A DNA stretch of 64,000 bases from positions 2,824,501 to 2,888,500 of the forward strand of contig BSDZ01000094.1 in assembly GCA_030268105.1 (NCBI GenBank), in the 5' to 3' direction. This DNA comes from Volvox africanus (taxonomy: Eukaryota; Chlorophyta; Chlorophyceae; Chlamydomonadales; Volvocaceae). The notes beneath the pieces are model-generated. The model had not been told where the DNA came from. It worked only from the letters and a program-made list of their open reading frames with translations, and searched no databases. The position numbers and the translations under genes were made by a program. Below, piece by piece: positions 1 to 13,088 of the stretch; within the stretch, counting starts at the first letter, position 1; every line of letters begins with the position of its first letter.

Positions 1-3000
1 CTCATGTGAACATATACGTGTGCGCGTCCTGTTGCACCACTATTTTGGGTTAGTGTGGCAGAAAAGGGTACGCTCGAAAGAGGCGCCAAAGAGGTCAAAG
101 ATTGCGTGATGGCAGGGGCCGGGTTAAGCATTTCTGTCCTGGCCTTCTCTCGCTTGCCCATAACATGGCTGCGAGAAGCTTGTGGGGCGGGAAGCGGCAG
201 GTAAGGCAAGCTGCCTGCCAAACATCTTAACTTTCTTTGAGTGCATGTATAAACCAGCGCCGCTGTACGGACAGAGTAATAGGTGCTGTTGACAAGTCTC
301 AAAAACGTCCGCGACGGTACGCCTTACTCCGAACGGGAGTCCCAGATTACGCTGGGCAGTAGGCTTTTAATTGTGCTCTGCACGGTAGAGGGTATTCCTA
401 TGGCTAGAAGTGGTATTCGGTGCCGGTGATGCGCTGCTCTCAACGCACGCTTTGCCTTTTAAGTGTTCAACGCCGAGGCAGGCCGCTCTCGTTGGTCTTT
501 TCTTGTGCTTTCCACTGTCCGCCACAGATTGCGGGGCGATGTTGCGGAACACGGGAATAAAAACCAGATGTCGTGGGAATGTGTTGTGGCTCATGCGAAT
601 GGATACGTGGCAGGTCTCTAATCTGTACCACACGAGATGATGATGATGATGATTGATGATCCGTGCGTTCTAACGAGTGACCCTAGCAAAGGCCGGGCAA
701 TGCGGGCGATTCTTAGTGTCGGTAGGGCTGCTACTGCTGCCATCACCTAGATATTGCCTCTTCAATTCCACTGCTGTTGCTGCGCCCGCGGCAGGTTGGC
801 GCAGCATGCCACAACCAGCTAGCCAATTTATATGTACACGTGATACATCGCGCAGCTGTTATCGGCTGCATGCGGTGCGATCTACTGTTGCGATTTACTG
901 TTGTTGATGCGTCGGGCAGAAGAGTGATGACGTCATGTTACTTCTGCGATGATCGTGAGGTCACTGCCCTGCGGTCCACCGCACGGCTGGGTTAACTTGT
1001 TATCTTTCATGCGAAACCCTTAGCCCGGACCGCCCGGGCCTCCAGCCCGGGAGTGGGATGGTCCTGCGGTATAGCGGCACTTTAGGTGCTTTGTGCGCAG
1101 CCCAGTGCGTTGTTGCGTTACGAATGTCGGGAAAAATAAAATCTGGTGATACATTAGTGTTTACCGCTTTCGGTGTTGGGGAAACTTGGGGAGAATCTCG
1201 TTCTGGCCGGCTCGGCTTCCGTCCTCTCATCGAATAGGGTGTGAAACGCTCTTGCGGTCTGGAAGAAGGAAGTTCTTATAGGTTGTGGTGTTAGAAATGG
1301 CTTGGGGCGAGAATGCTGCCCATCGCGACATTTTGATGTAGACGAGCCAAGTATCTGACGGTGCTTTTTCTGTGACGGCTGCTTACCCTTCACCGGTGTG
1401 CTTTGCGCCGAGAACCTTGTGATTCCGTAACAAACGGCACTATTGCAGTCGGGCCATGTGAATATAATCTAACAAGAACTTTATCATGTATTTGGGCGAG
1501 AGACTGGACTGCCTAAACTGCTGTCGACGTCGACGCTGTAGCGACAGCATTTTTGTTTACCTGGCTTATTTGAGGTTTGCCAGAGACACCTCAGGCGGGA
1601 AAGTGGTGGGGATTGGATTACCGGTGCTGTAGCGGTGGAGCAATTGTGGCGGGCTGCAAACGGTATTCCTGGAGTCGGAGAGGAGCACCTGGCTGCTTGG
1701 AAGTCCTCACCAACTTTCTCCCCCCGGGTTTCCCGGCATTGGGCCGCTGCCCGCTACACAAACTATCGCGCCTGCGGAGCCATTTGTTTGCGTCTCTCCG
1801 CCTCCTGTGTGCTGCTAATAGCTAGCTGTTGAGCTCCTAACCTAATCTTTTGTGTGTTCCAATGCCACTGAGTACTTTCTCTTCCTGTGCTTAAAAGCCG
1901 CACGACTCTACTTCGCGGCTCTCGGCGCATCTGTAGTCCAGGTAGATTTTGGCACCGGTCACTCGGGGGCCCTTTTGTCGCGTCCCGGCGTCGTCCGCCG
2001 CCGTAATGCTCTGCATAGCAACCTCCTAATAGGCCTAGCCGTGCGCGGGGTGCCGCTTGTGCCTTTCGTCGGCGGAGTCCGCCTGCCAGCTGCTTTCATC
2101 GGCCGCGTGCGGCTGACCGTTAATCCATTATCTGCTGGACGCTGCACTGTGTTTCGGTCTCTATGTCCCCATCACAAGGAGGACGTTTGTGCCTAGGGGT
2201 GTCTCAAGGCTGGGATTCATACGGGAAGCCCAGTGGCATACCCCGATTACCTTGCTGGTAAGGTGTGAGCTTTGTGGATGGGTGGAACGTCTGTTTGCAT
2301 CCGGCATTGGTGCGGTATACAACGGGTTGATAAAAGGGGGGAGGTGCTGACGGGATATAGTGCAGACCGGCAGCGGCAACATGCTTCTCAGAGCTAACCA
2401 TGGGTTCCCACGCCGGCTTCCGGGGCACCAAGCCTTTCCCCCCTACACACAAGGCCGCATTTCCAGTTATCATTCCCACCCGGAAAAATGTGTACTGGTT
2501 TGTTTTCTTTTAATTTCCCGTGTGCTAAATGCGAAGTCCCTCAACATGTCAGGGCAGTTGTGTTCCATCAAACTGCAATGGCAAGCTGGGGATGGTGGGT
2601 ATTGGTAATGTTGCTGCACCTAGTGGGAGAGCTTAGATGAGGGTTGGAATTGTTTTATAGCGGAGAGCTTTCCTTCTTCGGCAAGAGATTGTGGCCACAT
2701 ATGGCGCAAAGCGATTTGCAACGCAACCATATCAATTGTGCTCGCCACCTCTTGTACGATGGGACTCCGCTTTATGAGATTCCGAGGTTCTTCCGCTCAC
2801 TTCGATATGCCCCGAGCCTCGAGTCACAACTGCTATCCTGTTGTAAGTATTCAGTTCCTGCCTGGCTTCTGGTGACAAGATTACACATGGTAATTCGGGT
2901 TTCTGTAGCACTGCGCATCCGCACCCCGGTCCCTCGGCCTAATAGATCTGAAATGCAGCCTAAGTAGGGAAAGCAGCAACGCCGCAAGCTGTCAAGATGC

Positions 3001-5007
3001 ATTCCTCTGCTACAGCGATGATTTTCGTCGTGGAACCAAAACAAAGAAATGGAGTGACGAACATGCAAGCATGGCACGGACTCGTAGCCCGTTCAGGTTT
3101 CTGTGTCGGCTCATTTCACACGCCGGCAGCCATACAGCCGCGAGTGCGACTGATTACTTACAAGCCGGCGCAACACAATTGCCCAAGAGCACAAAGAACA
3201 CATGAGAACTTCCAAATGATACCGCGTTGAAGCCGCCAACTGTACACGCAGACAAGCCCCAGCCCTGACAGCAAGGGCTACTGAAATACATGTTTATATC
3301 CACATCACCAGCGGGATTGCCAACGACACAAGAAAAAGAAAACGGTAATCTTCCCTAATAACAGAACTGTCACAAGACGTGCACGACTGCCGCTCCAGCT
3401 TCCGCTTCTGGCGCACAGGTGTGGTGCGGCCGTAGGATACACAGTCTACATACTGGATTCGTTCAACTATACCAGAGCGCTCGTAACCCCTTTACTACGC
3501 AAAGAAGTCCGTGCGCTAATGGACAGATGGATTGCTGAATACGTACGCCTTCAGGACCCGCATGATCCTCTTCGTCGACCCATCAAAGATTCGTTCGGGG
3601 ACTCAGCCCTCTGCGGTTCACAACACCGCATTTCGGCACCAAAGCGGCCTGCACTGATGTCACCTCACCACAGCATCATCCGCTGGCCTAAATGCGTGGA
3701 ATGGAACTCCGTGCAGTGGAGGCGAGCCCCACAAACTCCACTTGAAGAAGGTTTGCCCACCGAAGCAAAATCCCGCCGTCGCCACCTTGAAGGCGGGGCC
3801 AGGAACAGACAGAACATGAACATGAGACAGGAACAAACCGCAAGCTACAAAAGACCACAAAATGACCACCCTTGATCTACATGACCCGTGTTAAGCTGGC
3901 TGCATTCCGGCAAGCAAAAAGTTGTTGCCCAAAGGCCTGTCCTTTGGCAAGGGTCTACTCAGCTGCTCCGCAGCCGCCTCACAATCCCCTGACAGCTCTC
4001 TAGCGTCGAAATGGGTTGGAGCATTAGCCAATGGCGCAGTGCAGCTACGCCTGACACGCAATCCATCCGAGGCTCTGCAAGAGGGCGTAGGGCCCCGCGA
4101 TCATGCCATGTCTTCGATGTTAATGTAATCAACCCGTCATACAGGACGGGCATGCGATGGAGACGAATCTCCCTCCAACCAACAAGCGCACGACCACACC
4201 TCGACGCTGGTTCGTTGGGGCCTGTGCCTGCGCGGTGATGCCTAATACCCGACAGGGCCAGAGGTTGTCCCATCCAAATCGTGTCACTCCCTTGCCAACT
4301 TCAAATGCAGATGCCAGGAGCCAAAGACGACTGCGGGAGCAAGGTCCCACTTCTCCCCAAGCATATTGCAGGAGGACTGCTCGTAACGACTCACATAAGG
4401 ATGTTGGGTGATGGACATGACCGGTCCCCGAATCAACTTCTGAAACCATTGTCCACTCGCCTGTTCCAGTCCAAGGAAGATATGCTTCCTGACTAACGGC
4501 CCCCCAACCCGTATATTCCCCATCTGATGGTCGCCGCATGCACACTGAACCCCGTGTCCATGTCCTTTATCTGTCTGTCACAAACTGCCATACAGCCGTA
4601 TCCCCCAAGTGTCAGTACGGGCTGGGTATGGCATAGCTCCAGCGAGTGGGGTTTACCAATCCGAGCGGTCGTGCACCTGATCGGTGCATGTGCACATACC
4701 GCTGTAATAAAACACAACACGATTAAGCGCGCAGCGGCGCCAACAACTAATCTTTCCTGTCGATATTATCGCCTGTGGGCATGGCAAGCCTGACAATCAA
4801 CTGCACGACAAGGTGCGACAAAGCGCAGCAAAGCAAGTATGTGCAGTCCAGAGGTGAAAGAACAGAAAGGCCTGACTGGGCCGCCGTGTCTCAATCGCAA
4901 TCGGGCCTCTGCCGTACAGCGAGCAGTTGCTTCCGAAGGACAGGACCAGCTGATGTGCCCAGCGATGGCAGGAAGGTGAGGTTGCTGCCCTCGCCATTCA
5001 CAAAGGA
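1..5007. other. Long stretch with no supported gene
   Basis: I see no exon chain, recognisable domain or RNA gene here. Open frames are short (the longest about 140 codons), resemble no family I know, and lack good splice partners. The part nearest 5,000 is expected to hold the 3' untranslated region of the GYF gene, which runs leftwards and stops at 5008-5010. A short GAT/ATG microsatellite lies near 635-660. A gene of low coding bias could have been missed. Confidence 0.5.
635..660. repeat. Trinucleotide (GAT)n microsatellite
   Basis: About eight tandem ATG/GAT units with one interruption, in otherwise non-repetitive, apparently non-coding DNA. Confidence 0.8.
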
Positions 5008-8000
5008 TTAGGAGTCGGCGTCAGTAATGCTCAGCGGGTGTGCCACCGGCACATACCGGCCGCTGGCGCCACCGTTGTTTCTGGAGGCCTCGCTGCTCCC
5101 ATCCACGTTATTGTTGCCAACGGCATCGCCCTTCGCGTGGATGCTGAGCTTGATACCACCAGACTCGTTTGCGCGCAGTAACAGAGCGACGTCCTTCGCG
5201 GGCTTTGCTTGTGATGGCTGCTGTTGTGGCTGCGGTGCTGCAGTAGGTGCGGGCGGTGCGGCTTGCGGCACGATGCCCTGCGGTGGCTCCTGCTTGCCGC
5301 CCTCAGATGCACTATTCTTCCCGCCGATACCGCCTGGCCCCACCGGTGCTGCCGCCGATGCTACCACAGCCTCTGGAAGAGCCTTCGCAGTGGCTTTGCT
5401 CACGGCAGTGGAGCCGCTGTCAGCACCGCTGGCGGCTGGCGCGCGCACCTTGATGCTCAACTTGACGTCCCCCGCGTCATCCGTTTTAAGCGAAACGGCA
5501 AGGCCCTTCGGCTGCTGCGCCTGTGGCACCAATTTGCCTGGTGCAGCCACGCCGGTAACAATGGCCCCCGTACCGGCAGCAGCCTTGGCCGTACCCGACG
5601 TGCCTCTTGCGCCCGGCGCATTACCTCCCCCGCTAATCATCCGTGCCACCGCCGCCTTGGCAACTTCCGAAACTCCGGCCTTCGCACCACCGCCTGCTGC
5701 AACAGCCTCGGGACGCTGCTCGCGGGCATTACCTGCGGGTTCGTTGCGACGGCCACCGCCGGAGTTACCTCCGCGGCCACTGCCCGCTACAACCCCCCCT
5801 TCCGGTGCCGGGACAGGTGCGCCACTGGCGCCGCCGGAAGCTCCTGCGGCCGCAGCCCCCCGTTCGCGTCGCGTGGTGCTGTTCGTGCGGCCGCTACCAC
5901 CCCCACGCTGCTGTTGCTGATGCTCTTTTCCAGTACCTGCGCCGCTGACGTCCTTGCGGGTAGGCTCCGATGAACCCTGTCTGTTCTGCGGCTGTGGCGG
6001 CAAGGCTGGTTGTGCAGTACGGCCACCGCTGGTACTCGTCCCAGTCTCTTGGCCGCGATCTCCACGCCTGCTGCGTTGTGAGTCTTCCCCACCTGCGGTA
6101 TTGCCGCGGGCCGCGCCTCCACTAGCCGCCGCTGGTCCCCCTGGGCCGCTGCGGCCTCCAGGGCCCACGTCTCGATTGCCAGTAGCACCGCCACCGCCAG
6201 GCCCAGCCTGCTGCTGCGGCGCGCTGTCCAGGTTTCGGCGCTGCCGTGCTGCGCGTGCCTCGTCCAAAAACTCCTGCGCTGAGCGTCCTCCCCTCGCGCC
6301 GCCGGGCGGACCACCTCGGACCACCTCGCGCCCGCCGCCACCATCACGACCAATGGGTCCGCCCGGACCTGCGTTGCGGCCGATATCCCTACCGCCCAAG
6401 CCTCCAACAACGCCAGGACGGCCGATGTTTTCGTCACCCCTGGCGCCAGGCCGCCCGTCGCGGCTGGGGCCCTGCTGGTGCTGCGCCTGCGGCCGAAATA
6501 CCTCGTGTTGTCGAGTATTCGCTCTATCCCTGCACACATGCCGCAAATGCAACCAAAAGGAAATGACAAGGAAAAGAAAATCCCATGAACGTTCACACGC
6601 GATATGCTGAGATCTGGCTCAACGGTTCCCAGCTCGCACAAGGCTAGACCAGTCCCGCTCTGATGGGCGGATAACCCTTCACTTGCAAGCACACCCGTAC
6701 ATCATAACCCCATGGTGCCACCGCATAGCATGATGCCAGCCGATGACCTCAACAGTTATACACATCAGCATTCAGCAACACGCCGTGCCAAGTCGCAACC
6801 GCGTCGCACCTGTCGTAGCCGTGGTCCAGTCGAGTATCCTGGCGGGGCCCCGGCGGAGGTGCGCCCCGGCCGCTGGGCCCTGATGGCGCAAAGGCAGACC
6901 ACGATGCCGGAGGTCGGCTGCGTCTAAGGTCCTCCTGTGGAATGGAGCGGACCCAAGCAACAATTCCAATACGAGAGAGGGCAGGAGAAGCAGGGAGGGA
7001 CCCGCCGACTTGCCAAAAAAGCCATTAGTTAGTGAATAGAAGACAGCCCTTAACGTTTAATGCGAGTGGATGGAGTAGGATGTGAGAAGAATGTCTAATC
7101 CTGACGTTAACTCACGAAGCTCTTTCTTAGAGCATGATACAACACCTAACGCCTTTCCCGCGCACGCACCATCCGCAGCGGCTGGTACTTGCGATGTGAG
7201 CTGACTGCGTCCAGCAGCATCCCCAAGGGAATGAACCAGGGCTCGCCGCTACGACCCCCGGAGGACAGCTGCTCCGGAACCGGCATATCCTCGTACTGAG
7301 ACGCGCCAGGTTGGACCACGCCCACCACGCGCACGTCGAAACGCAGATGGCCCTGCTTACACCAGCTGACCATGCGGGATGGCAGGAACGGGCCCTGTGG
7401 CGATTGGCGTTTTGGTGGGGGAGGGCGGAAGAGGGCTCAGCAATACACTTAACGGCGGGGTACCACATTGTTGCACTTCTTTGCGCTTTGAATCAGCTGG
7501 TCAGGCACGATGTCAAGGACATCGTAAGGTATGATGTCAGGGTGGAAGATTAAAGGCAGCACCAACAGCAGGACTGCTAAGTGCGACTGTAGGAGAAAAC
7601 CACGATGTCTAACAAGCAGTAAGTTGCATACAACGCTCACACTAAATGACGTCCAACCCTTCTGCCAAAACACGAAACACGCTCGCCCGTGCGCAACTAG
7701 AGCTGCTGCAGAAATATCGCAAAGTAATATCGTCCAGTTGATTTTCGCACTGCGCCTTTGCACCCATGCAAGGGGAATTCTGGGATAGCCCGAACCCACC
7801 TGAATAACCCCTTGGTCGTCCAGGTAAAACCATCGCAGGTCGGCGCTGTGGTCGCAGAAGAACAGCCCCACGGCCTCCTGCAAACGGTCCGGCTCTCCCG
7901 CCTCTCCCTGTTCAGCCGGCCCCTGTTGTCGAACCGCCCCTTGCTCTTGTGGTGGAGGTACAGGTTGTGTCTTGGCGGCGCCAGCAGGCTGCGATGCGGT

Positions 8001-10821
8001 ATTGCTGGACGTGGCCCAACCCTGCCAGTTGAGGACCGCATCTTTTGTAGCCAGGCGCGTGCTCGATCAGGTGGATTTCAACCTGCGGTCCCTTAATCGC
8101 CCCAACAGATGCGTCCACAGTATACCTACCCCGTTAATCCTAACATTTCCATGGGTTAATAAACCACTTGGCTTGTGCCACCAGGCCACGCATGCCCCTA
8201 AACTGCTCACAGCGTGAAACTTTCCGATTGTCAACCCATGGCGCGCTGGGCACGGCCTCGCAAAAGCATAGCTGCATGGCCATGTCGGCAGAAGGCATAA
8301 GTGAAGAGTCACAGATGCGGTGTGCTGTAGAACACAATACCTGTAGCGAGGGCTCAACAGCAGATGTTTGCGCCGTGGCGGGTACGCCCGTCGTTGCAGA
8401 TGCAGCAGGCGTCGGCGGAGGAAAGGGCGGGCCGCCCATGTAGCGGTTCATGTCCCGCATGACCAGACCGATCTGGGTCCAGTAGCCTCCAACACAACGT
8501 ACGTAGACACCCGAATCAAAGTGACCTGCAGCAGAAGTCACATTACACTACCTGAACCCGCCAGAAACTCCTGACGATGTTAATTGTCGCGACAATGCTC
8601 ACCTACACACCACCAATCGTACATATTCCTGACTGAAAACGGCCCTTGGACGTTGCCCTGTAACAGACAAGTGGGGAGGGGGAGGGGTTGTTGGCTGGGA
8701 AGTCGTCGATGGCACGGCAGTCAATCCTTGCCAGCAAGAGAGTAGCAAGAGCATCGCATTCCAAAGTAAATGTGCCCATGTTGCCTACGTTAAACCAACT
8801 TGTATCTTCACCGTGCTATCCGAACTACAAACTCGTGCTATCTTAAACAATCAGCACGTAGGTAGCCGCGTTCACCTCAGCAGGAATACACGTAAATATA
8901 CGCACCGCACCGCCCCATCCCGCGGGGACTTAACAACCATCATCTAAACGACCCCTAAAATCGCTTCCACGAATCTCATCCCCCTGTCTTCGACAGCTAC
9001 CCCCCTACCTGTGTGTCCAGGTACTCCCAAGCCACCTCGAAAGGGGCGTTACTGGCTGCTTCGGGAAGTGCAGGCAGCTCAGCCGCGCCAGGAGGCGCCT
9101 TCATAAGCGGTGTCGGCTGTTGCTGCTGCGGCTGCTGTTGCCATTGCTGTGATACAAACGTCGGAGCCTGCTGTGGGGCCACGGTATGCTGCTGCTGATA
9201 TTGCTGCTGCTGCTGCTGCTGTTGGTGCTGTTGCTGTAACTGCTGCTGCTGCGGTGGTGGGTGTTGTTGCGGTGGTGGCTGCTGCTGCTGCGGTGGGGGC
9301 GTTGGTGAAGGCTTTCCAAACATCATGCCCTGCTGGGCCGTGTGTGCCTGTAGAAGTTCCTGCGTAAGGCGCGGCTGGCTATGCTGCATCTGCTGCTGCA
9401 TCAGCTGCTGTGCGTTGTGCAGCTGCTGCATCACGGGCGCCGGGTCGTACTGCTGCTTTGACTGCTGAGGTGCCTGCTGACCCGCAGGTTGTGCTCGATT
9501 AACGGACGTATTGTAAGGCGTCGCTACCCCGCCGCCCGCGGCTGCAATTGGCGCCGATGTCGGGGCACCCTGCCCGCCAGCCGGCCCGGCCGCCGTGTTG
9601 CCCATCTGACCCCAGCCCGCTGCGGCCGCTGCTGCTGCCGCTGCAGCAGACACGGCGCGGTTTGCGCCAGCTTGATCAAAGGGATCTGAGGGTAGCGGCT
9701 GTGTCGTCGCACTCCCCAATGGTGTGTTGGAGGATGCGTTTGCAAGGAAATACGCCTCCAGACCGGCGAGAGTGCCCGCTTGCGCCGTGGTTCCACCAAC
9801 GGGGCCGGAACCCGTAATGCCACTAGGGATGATAAAGCCTCCGGCGCTAGCAAGGCCCATAACAGCCCCAGAGCCCGCAGCGTTTGGACCAGCGCCTGCC
9901 CCATGGGAAGCGTCGGCAGAAGGACCAACACGGTTAGCATTTGAAGCTGCCCCAGCTGCAGCTTGCATAGCATTGCTACCAGATCCAATGTTGCCTGCGC
10001 CAAGCTGCGTCTTGCCAGGCTGTGTTGCCGGTGTGCTTACGCCAACCGATGCTGATCCGCCACCTGCTGCGGTATTAGCAGCGTTCACACCTTGGCGCTG
10101 CTGACCGGCACTGCCACCGGTGCCGCTGGGCACAGGGCCTGAGTTGATGTTGCTGGGATGCTGGGCGACAGTGTTGCTGGGAAATGTAGGCGGGGGCCCA
10201 ACAAGAGCCGACGCACCCAGTAGGGGGTTTGTGCCGTCGGTTCCCAGAGGAATATTGCCCCAGCCCATAGTGGGATTACCTGCACCGAAATTCAAAGGGT
10301 GGGAAGATATCTTGGAAAGGTAACGCAACAAACGAATACGAACAAGGACAAATAACCCAAAGGATTGCGCGTAAACGAAGGTATCTTTACGAGTAGCGCT
10401 GCTGATATTGGCTCATCGCCAACTTGAGCAGAGCCAAAACTGCGTATCGGCACGCTCCCGTAATTGGCCTACTGGCGCTGTAGCTTCATACTCCACGCGT
10501 TTGCCAAAACTAGCATTTTTGGCCAAAACTAGCAATACCATTTGCAGAAAGCAACGTGAGCATATGCAAATCACAGCACCGAGCTGGTCGCGGGCAAGGT
10601 GCGCTGGAAGCGCGAAGCAGTCTTTTGAGATGGTCATTGTGCGCCAGGAAGACTGATCCAAAAATAGAACAGACCTGAGAGAGCAAAAACAGCCCATAGC
10701 GGGCCCATAACTGCAACCTACCCGACGGAAACGCAGCAGCTAAGCCCCACGCGGCGGTTCCAGCGAAAGAAAGGCCCAAGCCCCTTCCACCGCCAGCAGG
10801 TGGACGTGCTGCGCCGCTCAT
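5008..10821 (-). CDS. Tandem GYF-domain protein (proline-rich-ligand adaptor)
   Basis: Eight exons (10821-10722, 10279-9009, 8657-8603, 8525-8341, 8021-7800, 7394-7170, 6934-6810, 6529-5008) join with matching phases into 1,234 residues. The start is the ATG at 10819-10821, whose short exon feeds phase 1 into exon 2. Two GYF domains are visible. GYF1 (about 450-484) reads AWEYLDTQGNVQGPF and continues through an M-x-x-WWxxGHF segment. GYF2 (about 601-636) reads WFYLDDQGVIQGPFLPSRM and continues WCKQGHLRF. Both carry the W-x-Y-x-D-x-x-G-x-x-Q-GPF signature that binds proline-rich ligands. The rest is low complexity: Gly/Ala/Asn-rich then poly-Gln before GYF1, and a Gly/Arg/Pro/Ala-rich tail of about 500 residues. 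Known GYF proteins act in splicing, mRNA decay and eIF4E-linked translational repression; which applies here is unknown. The domain call is firm and the last three joins are good. Confidence 0.88.
9186..9260 (-). repeat. CAG-type repeat encoding poly-Gln in the GYF protein
   Basis: Runs of CTG/TTG on the plus strand translate on the minus strand to long glutamine stretches just upstream of GYF1. Codons are mixed CAG and CAA, so this is partly a protein-level feature and not only a slipped microsatellite. Confidence 0.8.
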
Positions 10822-11575
10822 CCTGCTTGGCTGGTTGGATGGCCGCCTTGTGGGTCTTAAACACTGCAAGATCAGGCGGCGTCAGGGCACCGACAACACG
10901 TCAAACCCGTCCAAGTCTGCCAAACATCCTATCCTAGTAGTCTTAGCATGTCGAGAACAACAATGCGCGCGTTGCTACAAGCAGCCAAGCTCCCGCATCC
11001 GATAAGGGTGTGCTCTCGTAAACTCCTAATCCGTGAAGGGAAAAAATACTTATTTTCCATCATGAGCTCCCCAAACCCACATGCAAGACCGCCCAGACTC
11101 ACCGTATGACTCCTGCAAGGCAACGAACGCAATCAACTATACGTCTACTGACAATATCGGTAAAACGTTTTCAAAGGAATCAGATGGAGCGTTGTGTCGT
11201 AAATGTCTCGCGAACGAGGAAGCTCCTCTGCTCGTCCATGTCGTGCGGGGTTGCGTAGTAAGAAGTTCTCCTTCTATATGATCTATCCCTTGTCTAAACT
11301 TCCCTTTGTATTCTTATGATACGTTTTGTTCTTTATGCTAGATCTCGAAGGGGTACAAATTTTGCAGCAAAACCCGGCGTGGCAAAATTACTGACGTTGG
11401 GACGATCTCTTTAATCTGCTGTAACGAAAGGCTATAACTATTCGGCTGCTAACAAGCATAACATAAGCGGAACCTGCTAGCGGGCCGTCGCCGAGATTGC
11501 TAACGCGTGCCTGCAGATTTCTTCGGATCAATTTGCTGCTTGTAAGAAATTACATAGCATCTGGTAATATCAGAA
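10822..11575. promoter_or_regulatory. Divergent intergenic region (GYF gene / PAM18)
   Basis: About 750 bases separate the start codons of the leftward GYF gene and the rightward PAM18 gene, so both promoters and 5' untranslated regions must lie here. No TATA box or other element could be assigned by eye with confidence. Confidence 0.5.
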
Positions 11576-13088
11576 ATGGTAAGTCCTTCGGTTGCACCCA
11601 TGCTCATGTTTATCGCATTTTCGGTCCTGGAGCTCTTTGTGGAAGCAGCTGGGAAAGCAGCTTGGATTAGTGATTTAGAGCAGGAATGTTTGCTAGGTCT
11701 GGGCTTCTTGTGCGTGTCAAACCCCAGCACGTTATGGGACTAACTAACGTGCTAGTTCGGCGGGGGCGCAGTACCAATCCAATGCAGCCGGAACACGTCC
11801 ACGTGCAGGCGACCCCCCTGATGGCGGGCGTCGGGGTTGCGGCGCTAGCATTTGTTGGGAGGCAAGCAGTGCAGACCTATATCAAGTTCAAGTCATCCTC
11901 GGGATCAATCCTGTCTGTCGGGAAGCAGTTCTATAAGGTAAGGCCAAGGCTCTGGCTTCCTACAGCGACGCCGGGAGCTTAGGATGCGTAGGCAGGGGAC
12001 CCGGGTTCCTATGAACCACTCAGTTTTATCAGGTATCCAGCGCGGGAGTATAGGACTTCCATCACGGGTTGTGGTGAAGAAGGCCAGACCTGATTGCAGC
12101 CTTGTGGGCCCCAAGGTCACGGTCAGCTAATCCTCCCCTGCTTCCGTGCAGACTAGAATCAAGGAATATCTTGCACATGTGGGAGTTCCATGTTTGGGAC
12201 AAAAGTCTGGGACAGTCTGGGACAAAAGGCTTGAAGGGCGCAGCTGGAGCCTTGCCAGCCTCAAATATGATATTAGACATCAAGGACAAATGTTCGATGA
12301 CGATAGAAACCTTAGGGGCTCCCTCCAAAGGCTAAAAATATCCCAAGGGAGAACGATGGTCTGAACCAGTGCATGAACTGGTGCTGAAGGCGGCATACCC
12401 GGTGCATACCCGGGAAGTTGGGCCCGTGCTTCCTAGAAGCTTCCTTGCGCTTGGACATGTTTGTTCGCACGTATGTTACCATTTCCTGCGTGTTGTTTCC
12501 TTATCAGGGTGGGTTCCTGCCGGAGATGACTAAGCGAGAAGCCTCCCTTATCCTGGGTGTTCGTGAGTCAGCCGGCGAGGAGCGGATAAAGGAGGCACAC
12601 CGGCGAATCATGGTAGCCAATCACCCTGATTCAGGTGTGTGTGGGTCGGTGGTGTTGAGAATTAAAAAGTATCGCGAAGATGGAGCGTGTGGACAGTTGT
12701 ATATGCGCGCACAATCCTCAGTAACTAACCAGCGGACATGGCCGGGACCAGGTGTAAGCTTGCATTATGGGTTTGGGTGCAGGGAAGGATAACTTCGATA
12801 CTATCGGAAAGCCTCCGGAAACTGTTGGAGAAAGCATCAACCGAATCTCATGCATATGCTTTTGAAGCAGCCGGTAAGGTAACGGCTCGAGCGTTATATT
12901 GTACCCAACTGTCAATGCGTGCGAACTGCTCATCAAGGGCGTATCTTAGCCGCGCAGGTTAGCTTTCAACAGCACCCTATCCCATTTTGCCCTCGGATAT
13001 AGGTGGCAGCAGCTACATTGCCGCCAAAGTCAATGAAGCCAAGGATCTCTTGTTGGGCAAGAAGAAGTCAGGGCGCTCGCCCTTTTGA
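11576..13088 (+). CDS. PAM18: Mitochondrial import motor J-protein PAM18/TIM14
   Basis: Four exons (11576-11578, 11809-11937, 12508-12634, 13003-13088) give 114 residues, the usual length for plant TIM14. The J-protein stimulates matrix Hsp70 at the TIM23 translocase in the inner membrane. A short hydrophobic membrane segment lies at about 5-21. The J domain follows from residue 45 (GGFLPEMTKREASLILGV), with the HPD motif at 83-85 inside VANHPDSGGSSYIAAK, then NEAKDLLLGKKK near the C-terminus. The first coding exon appears to be only the ATG, at 11576-11578, directly followed by a GTAAGT donor. Exon 2 opens with ATPLMAG, so the spliced N-terminus is MATP, as in plant TIM14. The other phases (0, 0, 1) close exactly. 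It heads rightward, divergent from the GYF gene. Confidence 0.95.

Noticed and set aside
1852..2196. 114-codon plus-strand ORF
   Set aside because: No recognisable family, no good splice sites, and alternative overlapping frames of similar length.
5027..5973. Long plus-strand open frames (about 300 and 250 codons) opposite the GYF gene tail
   Set aside because: They are antisense shadows of a GC-rich Gly/Ala/Pro/Arg coding exon, with no domain and no splice logic of their own.
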